Shown here piece after piece: positions 1 through 8,424 of a stretch of 64,000 nt of DNA. Source of the DNA: Desulforapulum autotrophicum HRM2 (GTDB lineage Bacteria; Desulfobacterota; Desulfobacteria; Desulfobacterales; Desulfobacteraceae); the NCBI RefSeq assembly GCF_000020365.1, contig NC_012108.1, positions 1,364,001-1,428,000 of the forward strand. The letters run 5' to 3'. Made by a program: the position numbers and the translations under genes. The notes beneath the pieces were generated by a model that ran no database searches, had not been told where the DNA came from, and was given only the letters and a program-made list of their open reading frames with translations. The number at the start of each line of letters is the position of its first letter. Positions within the stretch are counted from its first letter, which is position 1.

Positions 1-1248
1 CAACTCGCCCCTGGGCAGGTAATAGACGGTTTTACCGTCCTTGTAGTGATGGCCGGCAATTTTAAAAGCGGTCTGGATATCGGTAATATTGAACGGTCCC
101 CTATATCCCAGAATTAATTTTGTCTGCTTGGGCAGGTCGTCCCAGTCAGATATCCTGGAACCAGGAGCGCTTTTGCCTGAAGGTAGAAAATAAATCGTGG
201 TTTTATCCCTGTAGGCCGGGCCTGCAAGGAACCATGCTGTGTAATTGTCTGAAATTATTTTTACAGGACTCGTTAAATCTGCCACCCGGGGCTGGTTGTT
301 TTCCTGGTTGAGCAACACACGGGTGTGGGCTGGTATGCGGTCCCAGCCGATTTTTTTCTCCACCTGATCCCCGGGAACCACCCGCCCATCCGCCAGAACA
401 TACGCCGTGGTAGGACTGTTATATTCATCCCCTGCTATGGACCAGGCAGTGTTCTGTCTGGATATCACATTGGATCCCAGGGCCGGATCTTCTCCTGGGG
501 TGTCTTTTGTGGCTATGGGTGTTTTCTTTCCATAAAACAGGGTTGCAAGTTGTGGGTCAGGCATGAGTCGTCCTGCCCGGATGTCGGGGTCATATTGCCA
601 GCCAAGGCCCACACCTGCCTTGGACCGGTTGAAGTTCTTTGCACACCGTTTTCGTCCCCTGTGATTTTCATTGAACCATGGGTTTGGTCTTCCATAGGCG
701 ACCTGGCTGTGGGTCAGGACGGCCTTGTCATCAAGTCCGTATGCCTTCTGAAGCATATCAATCAGCATGGCAACTGACCGGTATTGTGCTGATGTAAGCG
801 GGGCATAATGGTGTCCGACAAGCTCAATGCCCAAGGAAACTGAACTTATGTCATTTTGGCCATTCCACATGGATAACCCGGCATGGTCTGAACGAAATTG
901 TTTGTCCATGATCTGATACGTCACGCCGTTTCTGGCTATTACATAGTTGGCATGCCCCCCCGGTGTCGAGCGCCCGTTTTTAAATTGCTTGCCTTCGGAC
1001 ACCACCCTTAATGTGGCTGAAAGTCCAAGTTCTGAGGTATGGACGATAATATACCGGGTTTTTTTGCGACTCTTTTTTTTAAATTTAGGATTCAGATGTC
1101 CCTGGTAGTCAATGATATCTGACTTGAATTTACGATAGTCTGACTGGCTGTAGCTAAAACTTTTTCCGGGCATACCGGTTATCAGAAAAACACAACATAT
1201 TAACGGAATCATCCACCTGAAAAAAAGACCTGTCCAAAAGTTTGCCAC
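1..1248 (-). CDS. Secreted N-acetylmuramoyl-L-alanine amidase, 3' end cut by window edge
   Basis: The minus strand is open from a GTG at 1248 to the left edge (416 codons), so the C terminus is missing. GGAGGG lies 8 bases before the GTG; an in-frame ATG at 1212 is the alternative start. A basic, hydrophobic N terminus (about residues 5-33) looks like a signal peptide. The Amidase_2/PGRP-type domain follows: YIIVHTSE (His70), SLGIELVGHHY, then LTHSQVAYG and GRKRCAKNF, giving His, His and Cys as likely zinc ligands, as in T7 lysozyme. The roughly 190 residues after the catalytic domain are not recognised. Likely role: cleaving the amide bond between muramic acid and the peptide stem in the periplasm. 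Family call is confident; the Cys ligand assignment is inference. Confidence 0.85.
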   Translation of the reverse strand, partial: MANFWTGLFFRWMIPLICCVFLITGMPGKSFSYSQSDYRKFKSDIIDYQGHLNPKFKKKSRKKTRYIIVHTSELGLSATLRVVSEGKQFKNGRSTPGGHANYVIARNGVTYQIMDKQFRSDHAGLSMWNGQNDISSVSLGIELVGHHYAPLTSAQYRSVAMLIDMLQKAYGLDDKAVLTHSQVAYGRPNPWFNENHRGRKRCAKNFNRSKAGVGLGWQYDPDIRAGRLMPDPQLATLFYGKKTPIATKDTPGEDPALGSNVISRQNTAWSIAGDEYNSPTTAYVLADGRVVPGDQVEKKIGWDRIPAHTRVLLNQENNQPRVADLTSPVKIISDNYTAWFLAGPAYRDKTTIYFLPSGKSAPGSRISDWDDLPKQTKLILGYRGPFNITDIQTAFKIAGHHYKDGKTVYYLPRGEL

Positions 1249-1338
1249 CTGCTCAGCCCTCCCTCGATTTTTGATGGTTCATCCAAAGAGTTATATCAGA
1301 GACGGTGGAAAAGGGAAATCCCCTGCTGCGAAATAGAT

Positions 1339-1785
1339 TTAATCCAAGTCTGAGTTGATACTGGGTTCCTGGGGTGGAATATAGACAAAAAAGCCCTTAG
1401 GTGTTTTCCTGACAAGTTTAGCCTTCTTTAGATGAAAAATATTGTTCGAGATCTGCTTGCCCGTGAAACCGGTTATTTCCTGAATTTGTTTGGCCTTGAA
1501 ACCGGTTTTTTTGCTTTTAATCGCCTCTAATATGGATTTTCTAATATTCTTTCTGTCGGATATGCTATTCGCCGGCTCTTGGGTTTGTACAGGCCTATCG
1601 TGGATAGGGTCTTCTTTTATTTCGTTCGGTGGGACCGCTGATTCTTCCGGGGTAGCTTTTATTACCTGGCTATGTTTCTCAAAAGACTCGATCAGATTGG
1701 TTATCTTTTGTGAAATGCTTTCCAAAGGGTTTGCGATCATCTGAGTCGCTTCTTGATCAAGTTCTACTGTAATTGTTATTTTCAT
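1339..1785 (-). CDS. Unknown protein with a C-terminal winged-helix-like domain
   Basis: A 148-residue protein with AAGG 8 bases before its ATG. I do not recognise the family. The N-terminal 45 residues look helical, residues 45-78 are Pro/Glu-rich and probably a linker, and residues 80-140 resemble a compact winged helix: a helix rich in Lys, then GFKAKQIQEITGFTGKQIS as a helix-turn-helix, then a short wing ending in KGFFVYIPP. This suggests DNA binding or a modular regulator, but there are no operon partners to name a target. Neighbours are the amidase downstream and a PilZ gene upstream, both on the same strand but separated by untranslated DNA. Confidence 0.6.
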   Translation of the reverse strand: MKITITVELDQEATQMIANPLESISQKITNLIESFEKHSQVIKATPEESAVPPNEIKEDPIHDRPVQTQEPANSISDRKNIRKSILEAIKSKKTGFKAKQIQEITGFTGKQISNNIFHLKKAKLVRKTPKGFFVYIPPQEPSINSDLD

Positions 1786-2086
1786 TATTCAAACCTTTTT
1801 GAAATAAGTATAAATTTAACCACTAGTGATCTTAATGGGACAAGGCAAGCCATATTGTTTTTGACTTTTAGGTTTTAAATCTTCTTGATTAATATCTTAT
1901 TTTATTAGACCCCTGCAACATAAAATGTGTAGATTGGCCTATTTTTATCACAAACGCCTACCACCATATCTGGTATGTACCAAATTTTGGCGGTGTCCCT
2001 GACTTGAAAACGGAGCTTTTTTATCAGTATCGACTTTTTATAGTTTGAGAAAAATTTAAGCAGCCAATCCCCCGAAGGTTGAGTTA

Positions 2087-2422
2087 TCAATGACTATTTG
2101 TTGAAAATTCGATTCCATATTTGTAAAGAGAATTCGTTTCAGTGTTGGTTAAAGGATATCGTATCCCCCACCTGACTATGCCACTGTAATTTGCTTTTTC
2201 TGTTGGGAAGGGGATGGTCGAGTCACAATTTTTCACCTCAACATATACCAATTCACCTAAAACTAATTTTTCATTGGTCATCAGGGATAGCCCGGTATAA
2301 CAATAATCAATCATCTCAGCGGAATAACGGTTGTTTTTATAATCAATGCGGTAGAGATCTATTGGAGACTTATGTAAATGTCGTTGATATTTTCTTTTTT
2401 CCGGGAAAGGTTCCACAGGCAA
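2087..2422 (-). CDS. PilZ domain protein (c-di-GMP receptor candidate)
   Basis: A single PilZ domain makes up almost the whole 111-residue protein. The N-terminal KRKYQRH carries the RxxxR-type arginine cluster, and DYCYTGLSL matches the D/NxSxxG motif with Thr in place of Ser. The C-terminal YKYGIEF is the usual last strand of the fold. PilZ proteins bind cyclic di-GMP and relay it to flagella, exopolysaccharide or transcription. The diguanylate cyclase at 16941-18407 is a possible source, though not adjacent. The stop is doubled (TGA TAA). The Thr substitution and the exact arginine spacing leave ligand binding unproven. Confidence 0.75.
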   Translation of the reverse strand: MPVEPFPEKRKYQRHLHKSPIDLYRIDYKNNRYSAEMIDYCYTGLSLMTNEKLVLGELVYVEVKNCDSTIPFPTEKANYSGIVRWGIRYPLTNTETNSLYKYGIEFSTNSH

Positions 2423-2595
2423 ATCCTTATTACCGTCTTTAGGGGGGGAATTTGATTAAGCTTCAGTTAGCCGAATATAAGCAAGGTCTGCCATCCTTGC
2501 TGCGATAACAATGATGTTATCCGTTTTAAAATTTTCAGTGTGATGACCCCGCATGCAATGCCTTGTTTCTCAAACAGATTTCACTGAGGTTTGAA

Positions 2596-3063
2596 TTAAC
2601 TAAAATGAAAAAGAAGGTAGGGTCCAAATTTGTCATAATGGTCAGAGGATTCAAATTGTACTCCGATTTCTTTGGAAGATACGGTCCTCACTATTACGCC
2701 TTTATATATTTTTGATCGATTTAAATTATCAAGTATGAATTCAACATGAATTTTTTCACCCACTTTCAGTTCAAGTTTTTCTATAAGTTCTATTTTCAGA
2801 CCAAATCTTGAAATATCAACCACCATCATGGCGTATTTTTTTAAATTTTTTAGGATGCATCCTTCCAAGTATACCTTTTCTCTGAAAAATTGACGTCTTT
2901 CAAGAATTACAGATATTTTATGTTTACAAGTGCAGGTATATTTTAATTTGACTTCTTTAACAATATTATAAAATTGGGAGACATCCATTTGTCTGATTTT
3001 TTTGCATTCTGGACAGGAAAATGTCGCCATTTTATTTTTATCCATAAAAACTTTTATGCCCAT
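2596..3063 (-). CDS. PilZ domain protein with N-terminal zinc ribbon
   Basis: I place the start at the ATG at 3063 because AAGGAG sits 10 bases before it; the longer frame from 3111 has no such site. The N-terminal half holds two Cys pairs (CPECKK, then CTCKH about 30 residues later) that look like a zinc ribbon. The C-terminal half is a PilZ domain: ERRQFFREKV supplies the arginine cluster and VVDISRFGLKIEL the DxSxxG motif. The zinc ribbon may mediate nucleic-acid or protein contact. It lies upstream of the shorter PilZ gene on the same strand but with 173 bases between them, so a shared transcript is uncertain. Confidence 0.78.
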   Translation of the reverse strand: MGIKVFMDKNKMATFSCPECKKIRQMDVSQFYNIVKEVKLKYTCTCKHKISVILERRQFFREKVYLEGCILKNLKKYAMMVVDISRFGLKIELIEKLELKVGEKIHVEFILDNLNRSKIYKGVIVRTVSSKEIGVQFESSDHYDKFGPYLLFHFS

Positions 3064-3443
3064 TGTTCTTTTTCTCCTTGGATCTGCGATTACACCGTCG
3101 GCAATTGGCATAAAAAGCTTAAGTGCAACATTAATTATCTTAAATCGTTATGTTAAAGTAGGGCATTTAAGAATGTATTATATCAAGTTTTTATTATGGT
3201 TGTAAAGATTCAAGAATTTCGACACTAATTTAACTTAGGCCCATGATCAAAATAAAACCTCCCACATGGCTTGTCTTTTAAGCCGTCTTCTTCGTTGCCT
3301 TAATGGGCACATATTTCAAAGTTGGATTAATTTGAGCTTGCCATGGAACGGAGAAATTTCCAGTCTGAGGGATGGATCCATTTTTAATCTCATGTCATTG
3401 AAGAGGGGGACTGGTAATTGAGACAATCTCCAGGGGTAATAAA
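3064..3443. other. Gene-free interval
   Basis: AT-rich sequence between the zinc-ribbon PilZ start and the EamA transporter stop. It should hold the PilZ gene promoter and the 3' end of the EamA transcript. I see no convincing terminator hairpin, RNA gene or conserved ORF in it. Confidence 0.5.
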
Positions 3444-4346
3444 TTATCCCCGACTATAGATGAGCAGTCCGCCGGTGCAACCTACAATGCCTGTAATCTC
3501 TTGACCAGTCAGGTTTTCTCCAAGTAACAGCCAGGCAAAGATTGCAGTGATTACAGGAACAAATGACATGAATAATGAGACGGTAATTGTTCCTAAATGG
3601 CGTATGGCATAGGCTACACAGGACAATGCCACAATGTTCACGACAAGTCCCTGATATGTTGCCTGTAAAACCATCTCTGGGACAGGCACCTTGAAACCCG
3701 TTGATGGGAAAAAGAACCAGAGCGGTAGAAAAAGTGCCACATTTACAACTGGAACGACTACAAAAACATCTTTCCAGGTGAATCCCCACAGCCGTACACC
3801 CACCATGTGAAAGGTATAAATAACAGCGGCGCAGAGCAACAGGACAATTCCCAACAAATGCTCGGATGAAAAAAAGTTTCCCCCGATCATGACAATATTT
3901 GCCGCAAAAATAAGCGCAATGGCACCATAGCACACAGCTGAAACCCGTTGCTTGAAATACAACAATGCGGCAATGGCGCCAAACACAGGCAACATTCCAT
4001 TGACCAGCACCCCGGCATGGGCCGCTCGAATTTCAATAAGGCCGTAGAACGACACCATGGTATATGGAAAACCAACACCCAGGCCAACGACCAGATACTG
4101 ATACAGCGTAAATTTTCTCCACGGATAGCGAACGGCAAAGGGTAAAACGACGGAAAACGCCGTACAATAGCGAAGCAGGGTTATGTCTGCCGGGGTAAGT
4201 CGGGTGTGCACCCCATACCGGGAGATTGTTATCCAACCTGACCATATAAGCACCACCAATACACCGGCAAGGTAGGGTTTCCAGTTCTTCAAAAATTTTC
4301 CTTTTAATCTTTTTATGAAACACCGAAGTATTGCAAACAGAGGCAT
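3444..4346 (-). CDS. EamA/DMT-family membrane transporter
   Basis: A 300-residue protein with about ten hydrophobic segments in two halves, the layout of the drug/metabolite transporter (EamA, RhaT-like) superfamily. The first half begins with LAGVLVVLIWSGWITISRYG, and the second EamA repeat ends with VPVITAIFAWLLLGENLTGQE, a typical conserved end. These inner-membrane proteins usually export amino acids or small metabolites; the substrate cannot be read from the sequence. It begins 29 bases after the response-regulator stop on the same strand, so it may be the last gene of the TauE two-component operon. AAAGG stands 5 bases before the start. Confidence 0.85.
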   Translation of the reverse strand: MPLFAILRCFIKRLKGKFLKNWKPYLAGVLVVLIWSGWITISRYGVHTRLTPADITLLRYCTAFSVVLPFAVRYPWRKFTLYQYLVVGLGVGFPYTMVSFYGLIEIRAAHAGVLVNGMLPVFGAIAALLYFKQRVSAVCYGAIALIFAANIVMIGGNFFSSEHLLGIVLLLCAAVIYTFHMVGVRLWGFTWKDVFVVVPVVNVALFLPLWFFFPSTGFKVPVPEMVLQATYQGLVVNIVALSCVAYAIRHLGTITVSLFMSFVPVITAIFAWLLLGENLTGQEITGIVGCTGGLLIYSRG

Positions 4347-4374
4347 TTAAGCCTTTGCTGGCAGTTGATCTCTT

Positions 4375-5769
4375 TCACCGATACATATCTGCTGAAATGT
4401 CAAACCGGCGCATGATCTGCTGCAGGGCCTGGCGTTCAAGACCGCATTTTTTGGCGGCCTGGGTGACATTACCGCCTGAAAGCGACAGCATGGCCCCGAT
4501 ATAGTTGTGGTTGAACCGGAGGAGCATCTCCTCCTTCGCCTCCTTGTAGGGCAGACCCTGGAGGGTATCATAATTCATGGCGTCAGGGTTGTACAGGTGG
4601 GGAACCATGGGTTCCAGGGAGACGTCTGAGCAGGTGATAGTGTCTGTGTCGGCTGAAAGGATGCCCTGGATCAGGGTGTTCTCCAGTTCACGCACGTTTC
4701 CGGGCCAGGCATGTTCCATCAGCAGTGTCATCAGCCGTGGGGAGATTTTTTTTTCCTGACGGCCCAGCTTTTTGCAGTGCTTGATCACAAGGTGCTGGGC
4801 GATGCTCGGAATGTCGGTGAGTCTTTCCCGCAGGGGTGGAAGTTCAATGGTAAAAACGTTGAGGCGATAGAAGAAATCTTCCCGAAACTCGCCGTCAATG
4901 ATTTTCTGCTGGAGGTTCCGATTGGTTGAGGCAATGATCCTCACATCTATTTTTATTGATTTTGTGTCTCCCAGGGGTTTGATTTCGCGTTCCTGGAGAA
5001 CACGAAGCAGTTTTGTCTGGACGGTGGGGGAGATGTCGCCAATTTCGTCAAGGAAAAGGGTGCCCTGGTCCGCCTCCTGGAACAGCCCTTTTTTGTCCCG
5101 GATGGCATTGGTAAAAGCGCCTTTTTTATACCCGAAGAGTTCACTTTCCAGGATGTGTTCCGGCACGGTGGGGCAATTGATGGGAATGTATTGGTGATCC
5201 CTGCGGGGACTCAGGCTGTGGATCGACTGGGCAGTAAGGTCCTTGCCCGTGCCTGATTCTCCAGTGATCAACACTGTGATATTGCTTTCGGCCACCATGG
5301 CGATTTTCTGGAACACGGCCGCCATGGCAGGGCTTTCCCCTATGAGCTTTCCAAACTGTCCTTTTTTTTCGTTGTGGAGCTTTTGATTCTCTTTTAAAAG
5401 CAGGCTGCGCTCCAAGGCTTTTTTTACCCTGAAGATGATTTCGTCCCGGTCAAAGGGCTTGGATATGAAATCATAGGCCCCTTGTTTGATGGCATTTATG
5501 GCAACATCGATGCTGCCAAAGGCTGTGATCATGACCATGGTGAGATCTGGGAAAAGATCGCCCACCTGGTCGAGGAGTTCAAATCCATCCATGCCGGGCA
5601 TACGGATATCGCAGAGAACAAGGTCAAAGGACTCCCTTGAAAGCACGGTAAGGGCCATTTCAGCAGAAAATACCGTTGTGACGGTGCAGTCGAGTTCAGG
5701 TTCCAGGGTGCGCTTAAGGAGCATGGCCATGTCCCGTTCGTCGTCAACAACAAGAACATTTCCCTTCAT
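4375..5769 (-). CDS. Sigma-54-dependent response regulator (NtrC/AtoC type)
   Basis: Three modules are clear in 464 residues. A receiver domain (about 1-120) has Asp9-Asp10, the phospho-acceptor Asp54 in LCDIRMPGMDG and Lys104. An AAA+ domain (about 140-370) has Walker A GESGTGKD at 170-177. A Fis-type helix-turn-helix sits at the C terminus (GGNVTQAAKKCGLERQAL). The sigma-54 contact loop reads GAFTNA (217-222) instead of GAFTGA. Its ATG overlaps the TGA of the histidine kinase gene, so the two are a translationally coupled pair. The sigma-54 promoter and the three 17-bp sites upstream of the TauE gene are the likely targets, which would make this an autoregulated operon. Confidence 0.93.
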   Translation of the reverse strand: MKGNVLVVDDERDMAMLLKRTLEPELDCTVTTVFSAEMALTVLSRESFDLVLCDIRMPGMDGFELLDQVGDLFPDLTMVMITAFGSIDVAINAIKQGAYDFISKPFDRDEIIFRVKKALERSLLLKENQKLHNEKKGQFGKLIGESPAMAAVFQKIAMVAESNITVLITGESGTGKDLTAQSIHSLSPRRDHQYIPINCPTVPEHILESELFGYKKGAFTNAIRDKKGLFQEADQGTLFLDEIGDISPTVQTKLLRVLQEREIKPLGDTKSIKIDVRIIASTNRNLQQKIIDGEFREDFFYRLNVFTIELPPLRERLTDIPSIAQHLVIKHCKKLGRQEKKISPRLMTLLMEHAWPGNVRELENTLIQGILSADTDTITCSDVSLEPMVPHLYNPDAMNYDTLQGLPYKEAKEEMLLRFNHNYIGAMLSLSGGNVTQAAKKCGLERQALQQIMRRFDISADMYR

Positions 5770-7286
5770 TGATCTGCCTCTTTTTGTTCAGGTGTCCGGG
5801 GAAGTATCACTGTGAATACGGTGCCTGTCCCAGGGGTGCTTTTAACCGTGATGTCGCCGCCGTGGTTGGAGATGATGCCGTAACTGACCGACAGGCCCAG
5901 GCCTGTTCCCTCGCCCACGGGTTTTGTGGTGAAAAAGGGGTTGAATATATCAGACAGTTCTTTTTTATCAATGCCACATCCATTGTCAGAAACGGAAATA
6001 AGGACCTGGTTTTTTGTGTTTGCCCGGGCTGTTATGGTTATGACCCCCCTCTTTTCTACGGCATGGCCCGCATTGATGAGAAGGTTGATCATGACCTGAC
6101 GAAGCTCCTGCTCATTTCCCGTAACCATTAGCTGATTGCTGGGGTCATGGTCCAGGAGGATGTCAACCATCCTCAGGTCCGGGTGGTTCCCCAGAAATTT
6201 TACCACATCGTCAATCACCTTGTTGATATTGACCTGGCCATTGTCCGTTGAGCTTTTTCGTGAAAAGGTTAAAAGGTCGGAAACAACGGTTCGGCAGGCA
6301 TGTACATGTTTTTCTATGATTTTTAAATCGTCGTGGTTGTTGCTTTTTCCCTCTGGTTCGTTTTTGAGCATCAGCTGGGTATAGCCGAGGATAATCCCAA
6401 GGGGATTGTTTATTTCATGGGCCACCCCGGCCGAAAGTTCGCCCAGGGCCGCAAGTTTTTCTGCCTGGGCCATCTGCTTTTCCATCATTTTTTTATCGTT
6501 GATGTTTTTGATGATGAAGTGGTAGGTTTTCTGGCAGCCAAAGGCACCATAGTCCACACCGCAGGTGATCATGACCAGCAGGGTCTCTCCGTTGGGGCGG
6601 GCAAAAAGGGTTTCCTCGTTGAGAATGAATTCATGGGCGTTGATATGCTCCTGGAGGCCCATCCACTCGTTTTGGTCGGCAAAGAGCATCTTGACATGCA
6701 TTTTGCCCCTGACCATCTTTTCCTTGGTGTAACCGGTCATGGTGATGCCGGCTGGGTTGATCTCTATGATCCGCCACTGGCTGTCGGTTACAAGAATGGT
6801 GTCAAGGGACTGCTCGAAAATTCTTCGGCATTTGTGCTCGCTTGTGGTGAGCATTTCCGTGCGCTCAATGACCTTGTGTTCAAGGTTCTGGTTGAGGTGA
6901 ACAAGCTCAATGTGGGTGGTCTCAAGGTCCCGCTGACTTTTGAGGATTTCCCGGTTGATGTTCCAGCTCTGCTTGAAAAACAGGGTGATCAGACCCACCA
7001 GCATGAACGATACCGTGTTGATGGTGCCTGAATAGGGGGAGATGATCTGCCAGACGTCGTTGTTGGAAGACAGTATCAGAAGCTGTTTGACGATGTGGCC
7101 GAATGATCGTGACACCGCAAAGATGGTAAAGCCTGAACAGATCCACATGAGGTAGAGATAGACCATGTTGTCCGGGACTTTCTCCCTGAGCAGGCGTGCC
7201 TTGTGCAGGGACATGGCTGCGATGATGATCATGGCAAATGCTCCCATGACATCCACTGCAAGGATAGGCATGTATGGAAAAATCAT
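5766..7286 (-). CDS. Membrane sensor histidine kinase with PAS domain
   Basis: The start is the ATG at 7286: AAGGAGG lies 4 bases upstream and the codon overlaps the TGA of the preceding gene. About three hydrophobic segments fill the first 115 residues. A coiled-coil stretch and a PAS domain (IFEQSLDTILVTDSQ, INPAGITMTGYT) follow, then a HisKA domain with ELSAGVAHEINNPLG carrying the phospho-acceptor His, and a complete HATPase domain (N box LLINAGHAVE, G1 VSDNGCGI, G2 GTGLGLSVSYG). It should phosphorylate the adjacent NtrC-type regulator. Sensing may use the membrane segments or a PAS cofactor; the signal is unknown, though position suggests sulfur-compound stress linked to the TauE permease. 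Confidence 0.93.
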   Translation of the reverse strand: MIFPYMPILAVDVMGAFAMIIIAAMSLHKARLLREKVPDNMVYLYLMWICSGFTIFAVSRSFGHIVKQLLILSSNNDVWQIISPYSGTINTVSFMLVGLITLFFKQSWNINREILKSQRDLETTHIELVHLNQNLEHKVIERTEMLTTSEHKCRRIFEQSLDTILVTDSQWRIIEINPAGITMTGYTKEKMVRGKMHVKMLFADQNEWMGLQEHINAHEFILNEETLFARPNGETLLVMITCGVDYGAFGCQKTYHFIIKNINDKKMMEKQMAQAEKLAALGELSAGVAHEINNPLGIILGYTQLMLKNEPEGKSNNHDDLKIIEKHVHACRTVVSDLLTFSRKSSTDNGQVNINKVIDDVVKFLGNHPDLRMVDILLDHDPSNQLMVTGNEQELRQVMINLLINAGHAVEKRGVITITARANTKNQVLISVSDNGCGIDKKELSDIFNPFFTTKPVGEGTGLGLSVSYGIISNHGGDITVKSTPGTGTVFTVILPRTPEQKEADQ

Positions 7287-7747
7287 GTCTCCTCCTTTTT
7301 TAACAGGCTTGACAGGCCTTGAAAGAAGAGAAAAATGGCAGGAACGCACAGGAGATGATCCAGCTTGAGAATATAATAGAAATTGGCAAGGGCCTTACTG
7401 CCGTTGACTGGATCGATGTTGATGGCCCACACGGAAAGGGTCTTTACATCCACGGCCGATATCTGGTTGTCCAGGAAATGGACAGCCATGGCGTCCAGGT
7501 TCCAGACGATGAATAAAGCGGCTGAAAACTGAATCTGTCTCCATCCCCGTTCCCTGTCAAGACCCTGGCCGTTGATGGTGAAGATAAGGGTCACCATGGA
7601 GATGAGAAAAAAAAGGTGACCCAACTGGTGGACAAGGATGCCTTCGGATCCTGCATGCATCTGGGTGGCAAGGGCAGGGCAGGGAGAAAAGATACCACCG
7701 CAGATGATGAGGGTGAAAAGGGTGTATGTAATGCGGATTTGTCTCAT
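7283..7747 (-). CDS. Small membrane protein with intramembrane histidines
   Basis: A 154-residue protein with an N-terminal signal-like helix (ICGGIFSPCPALA) and three further hydrophobic segments. Histidines recur near or in the helices: ILVHQLGHLFF, AVHFLDNQ and KLDHLL. This pattern would suit heme b or metal binding, but I do not recognise the family and this is inference. It lies between the other small membrane protein (5 bases upstream) and the histidine kinase (overlapping ATGA), so it is co-translated with the sensor and may be an accessory of sensing or of transport by the TauE permease. Confidence 0.72.
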   Translation of the reverse strand: MRQIRITYTLFTLIICGGIFSPCPALATQMHAGSEGILVHQLGHLFFLISMVTLIFTINGQGLDRERGWRQIQFSAALFIVWNLDAMAVHFLDNQISAVDVKTLSVWAINIDPVNGSKALANFYYILKLDHLLCVPAIFLFFQGLSSLLKKEET

Positions 7748-7752
7748 TGGGC

Positions 7753-8310
7753 TTATGGCTTGCGTTTTTTATACAGATGTTTTGTAATGCCGACGATAAC
7801 AAACGACACCACCAGGGAGACAACATACCAGAAAATGGCGCTTGCTTTTAGGGTTCCAATCACAAAAAGAGTTTCGGAGCCAAACTTTTTGCCAAGGGCT
7901 TCAGGATTGTAGGACAGGTTCACATAGGCCAGTATTGTAAAGATCGGCAGCCAGGTGGTGAGGAGGCTCTTCATCAATCCTTCGAAAAAGTAGTCGTAAT
8001 AGGCCCGGTTGAGTTTGGCCTGGTCGATGTTTTTGGCCATGGCTTTTCCCTTGTCCGTTTCCGGGTGGTTTGTGGCCTCCTGGCGCAGGTCAAACCAGTA
8101 TTTAAATTCCTTTTCAAGGTGCTGATGCCGTTTTGTGGAGTAGACGGCACTTAAAAAAGCAGAGACTCCGACTGCGGCCAATGCCAGTAAAAATATGATG
8201 ACAACCGGACCTAGGAAGGAAAGGGGTGACAGCAGAATATCGAGCAGGGCTGCTGTCTTGAGGCTGAGAATTAAAATCTGATCCCAGAGGGTGTCAAGGA
8301 AAGCGTCCAT
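7753..8310 (-). CDS. Unknown three-helix membrane protein
   Basis: A 185-residue protein with one long hydrophobic segment at about 30-60, a charged, probably coiled-coil cytoplasmic stretch (roughly 60-115), and two further hydrophobic segments before a basic tail (KHLYKKRKP). The order of one helix, a coiled coil and a helix pair recalls DUF106/EMC3-type Oxa1-superfamily proteins, but I cannot confirm homology by eye. It sits 114 bases after the TauE permease stop and 5 bases before the next small membrane gene, inside the same operon, so a role in permease or sensor assembly is possible. Confidence 0.7.
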   Translation of the reverse strand: MDAFLDTLWDQILILSLKTAALLDILLSPLSFLGPVVIIFLLALAAVGVSAFLSAVYSTKRHQHLEKEFKYWFDLRQEATNHPETDKGKAMAKNIDQAKLNRAYYDYFFEGLMKSLLTTWLPIFTILAYVNLSYNPEALGKKFGSETLFVIGTLKASAIFWYVVSLVVSFVIVGITKHLYKKRKP

Positions 8311-8424
8311 GGGGCTTGCACCTTTGTAAAAAACAATTTTCTCAGATGGTTAAAATCAGACAGGGGGTTGCCACTGCAACGCCCCTGTCATTTGCTGCCT
8401 GGTTATATGATGAATCTACCAGAG

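Noticed and set aside
325-777. 150-residue plus-strand frame
   Set aside because: Antisense to the amidase, whose motifs are unmistakable; the plus-strand frame has no family features.
1905-2090. 61-residue minus-strand frame directly after the PilZ stop
   Set aside because: It starts with TTG, has no ribosome site, and the PilZ domain is already complete before the double stop. The peptide is not recognisable.
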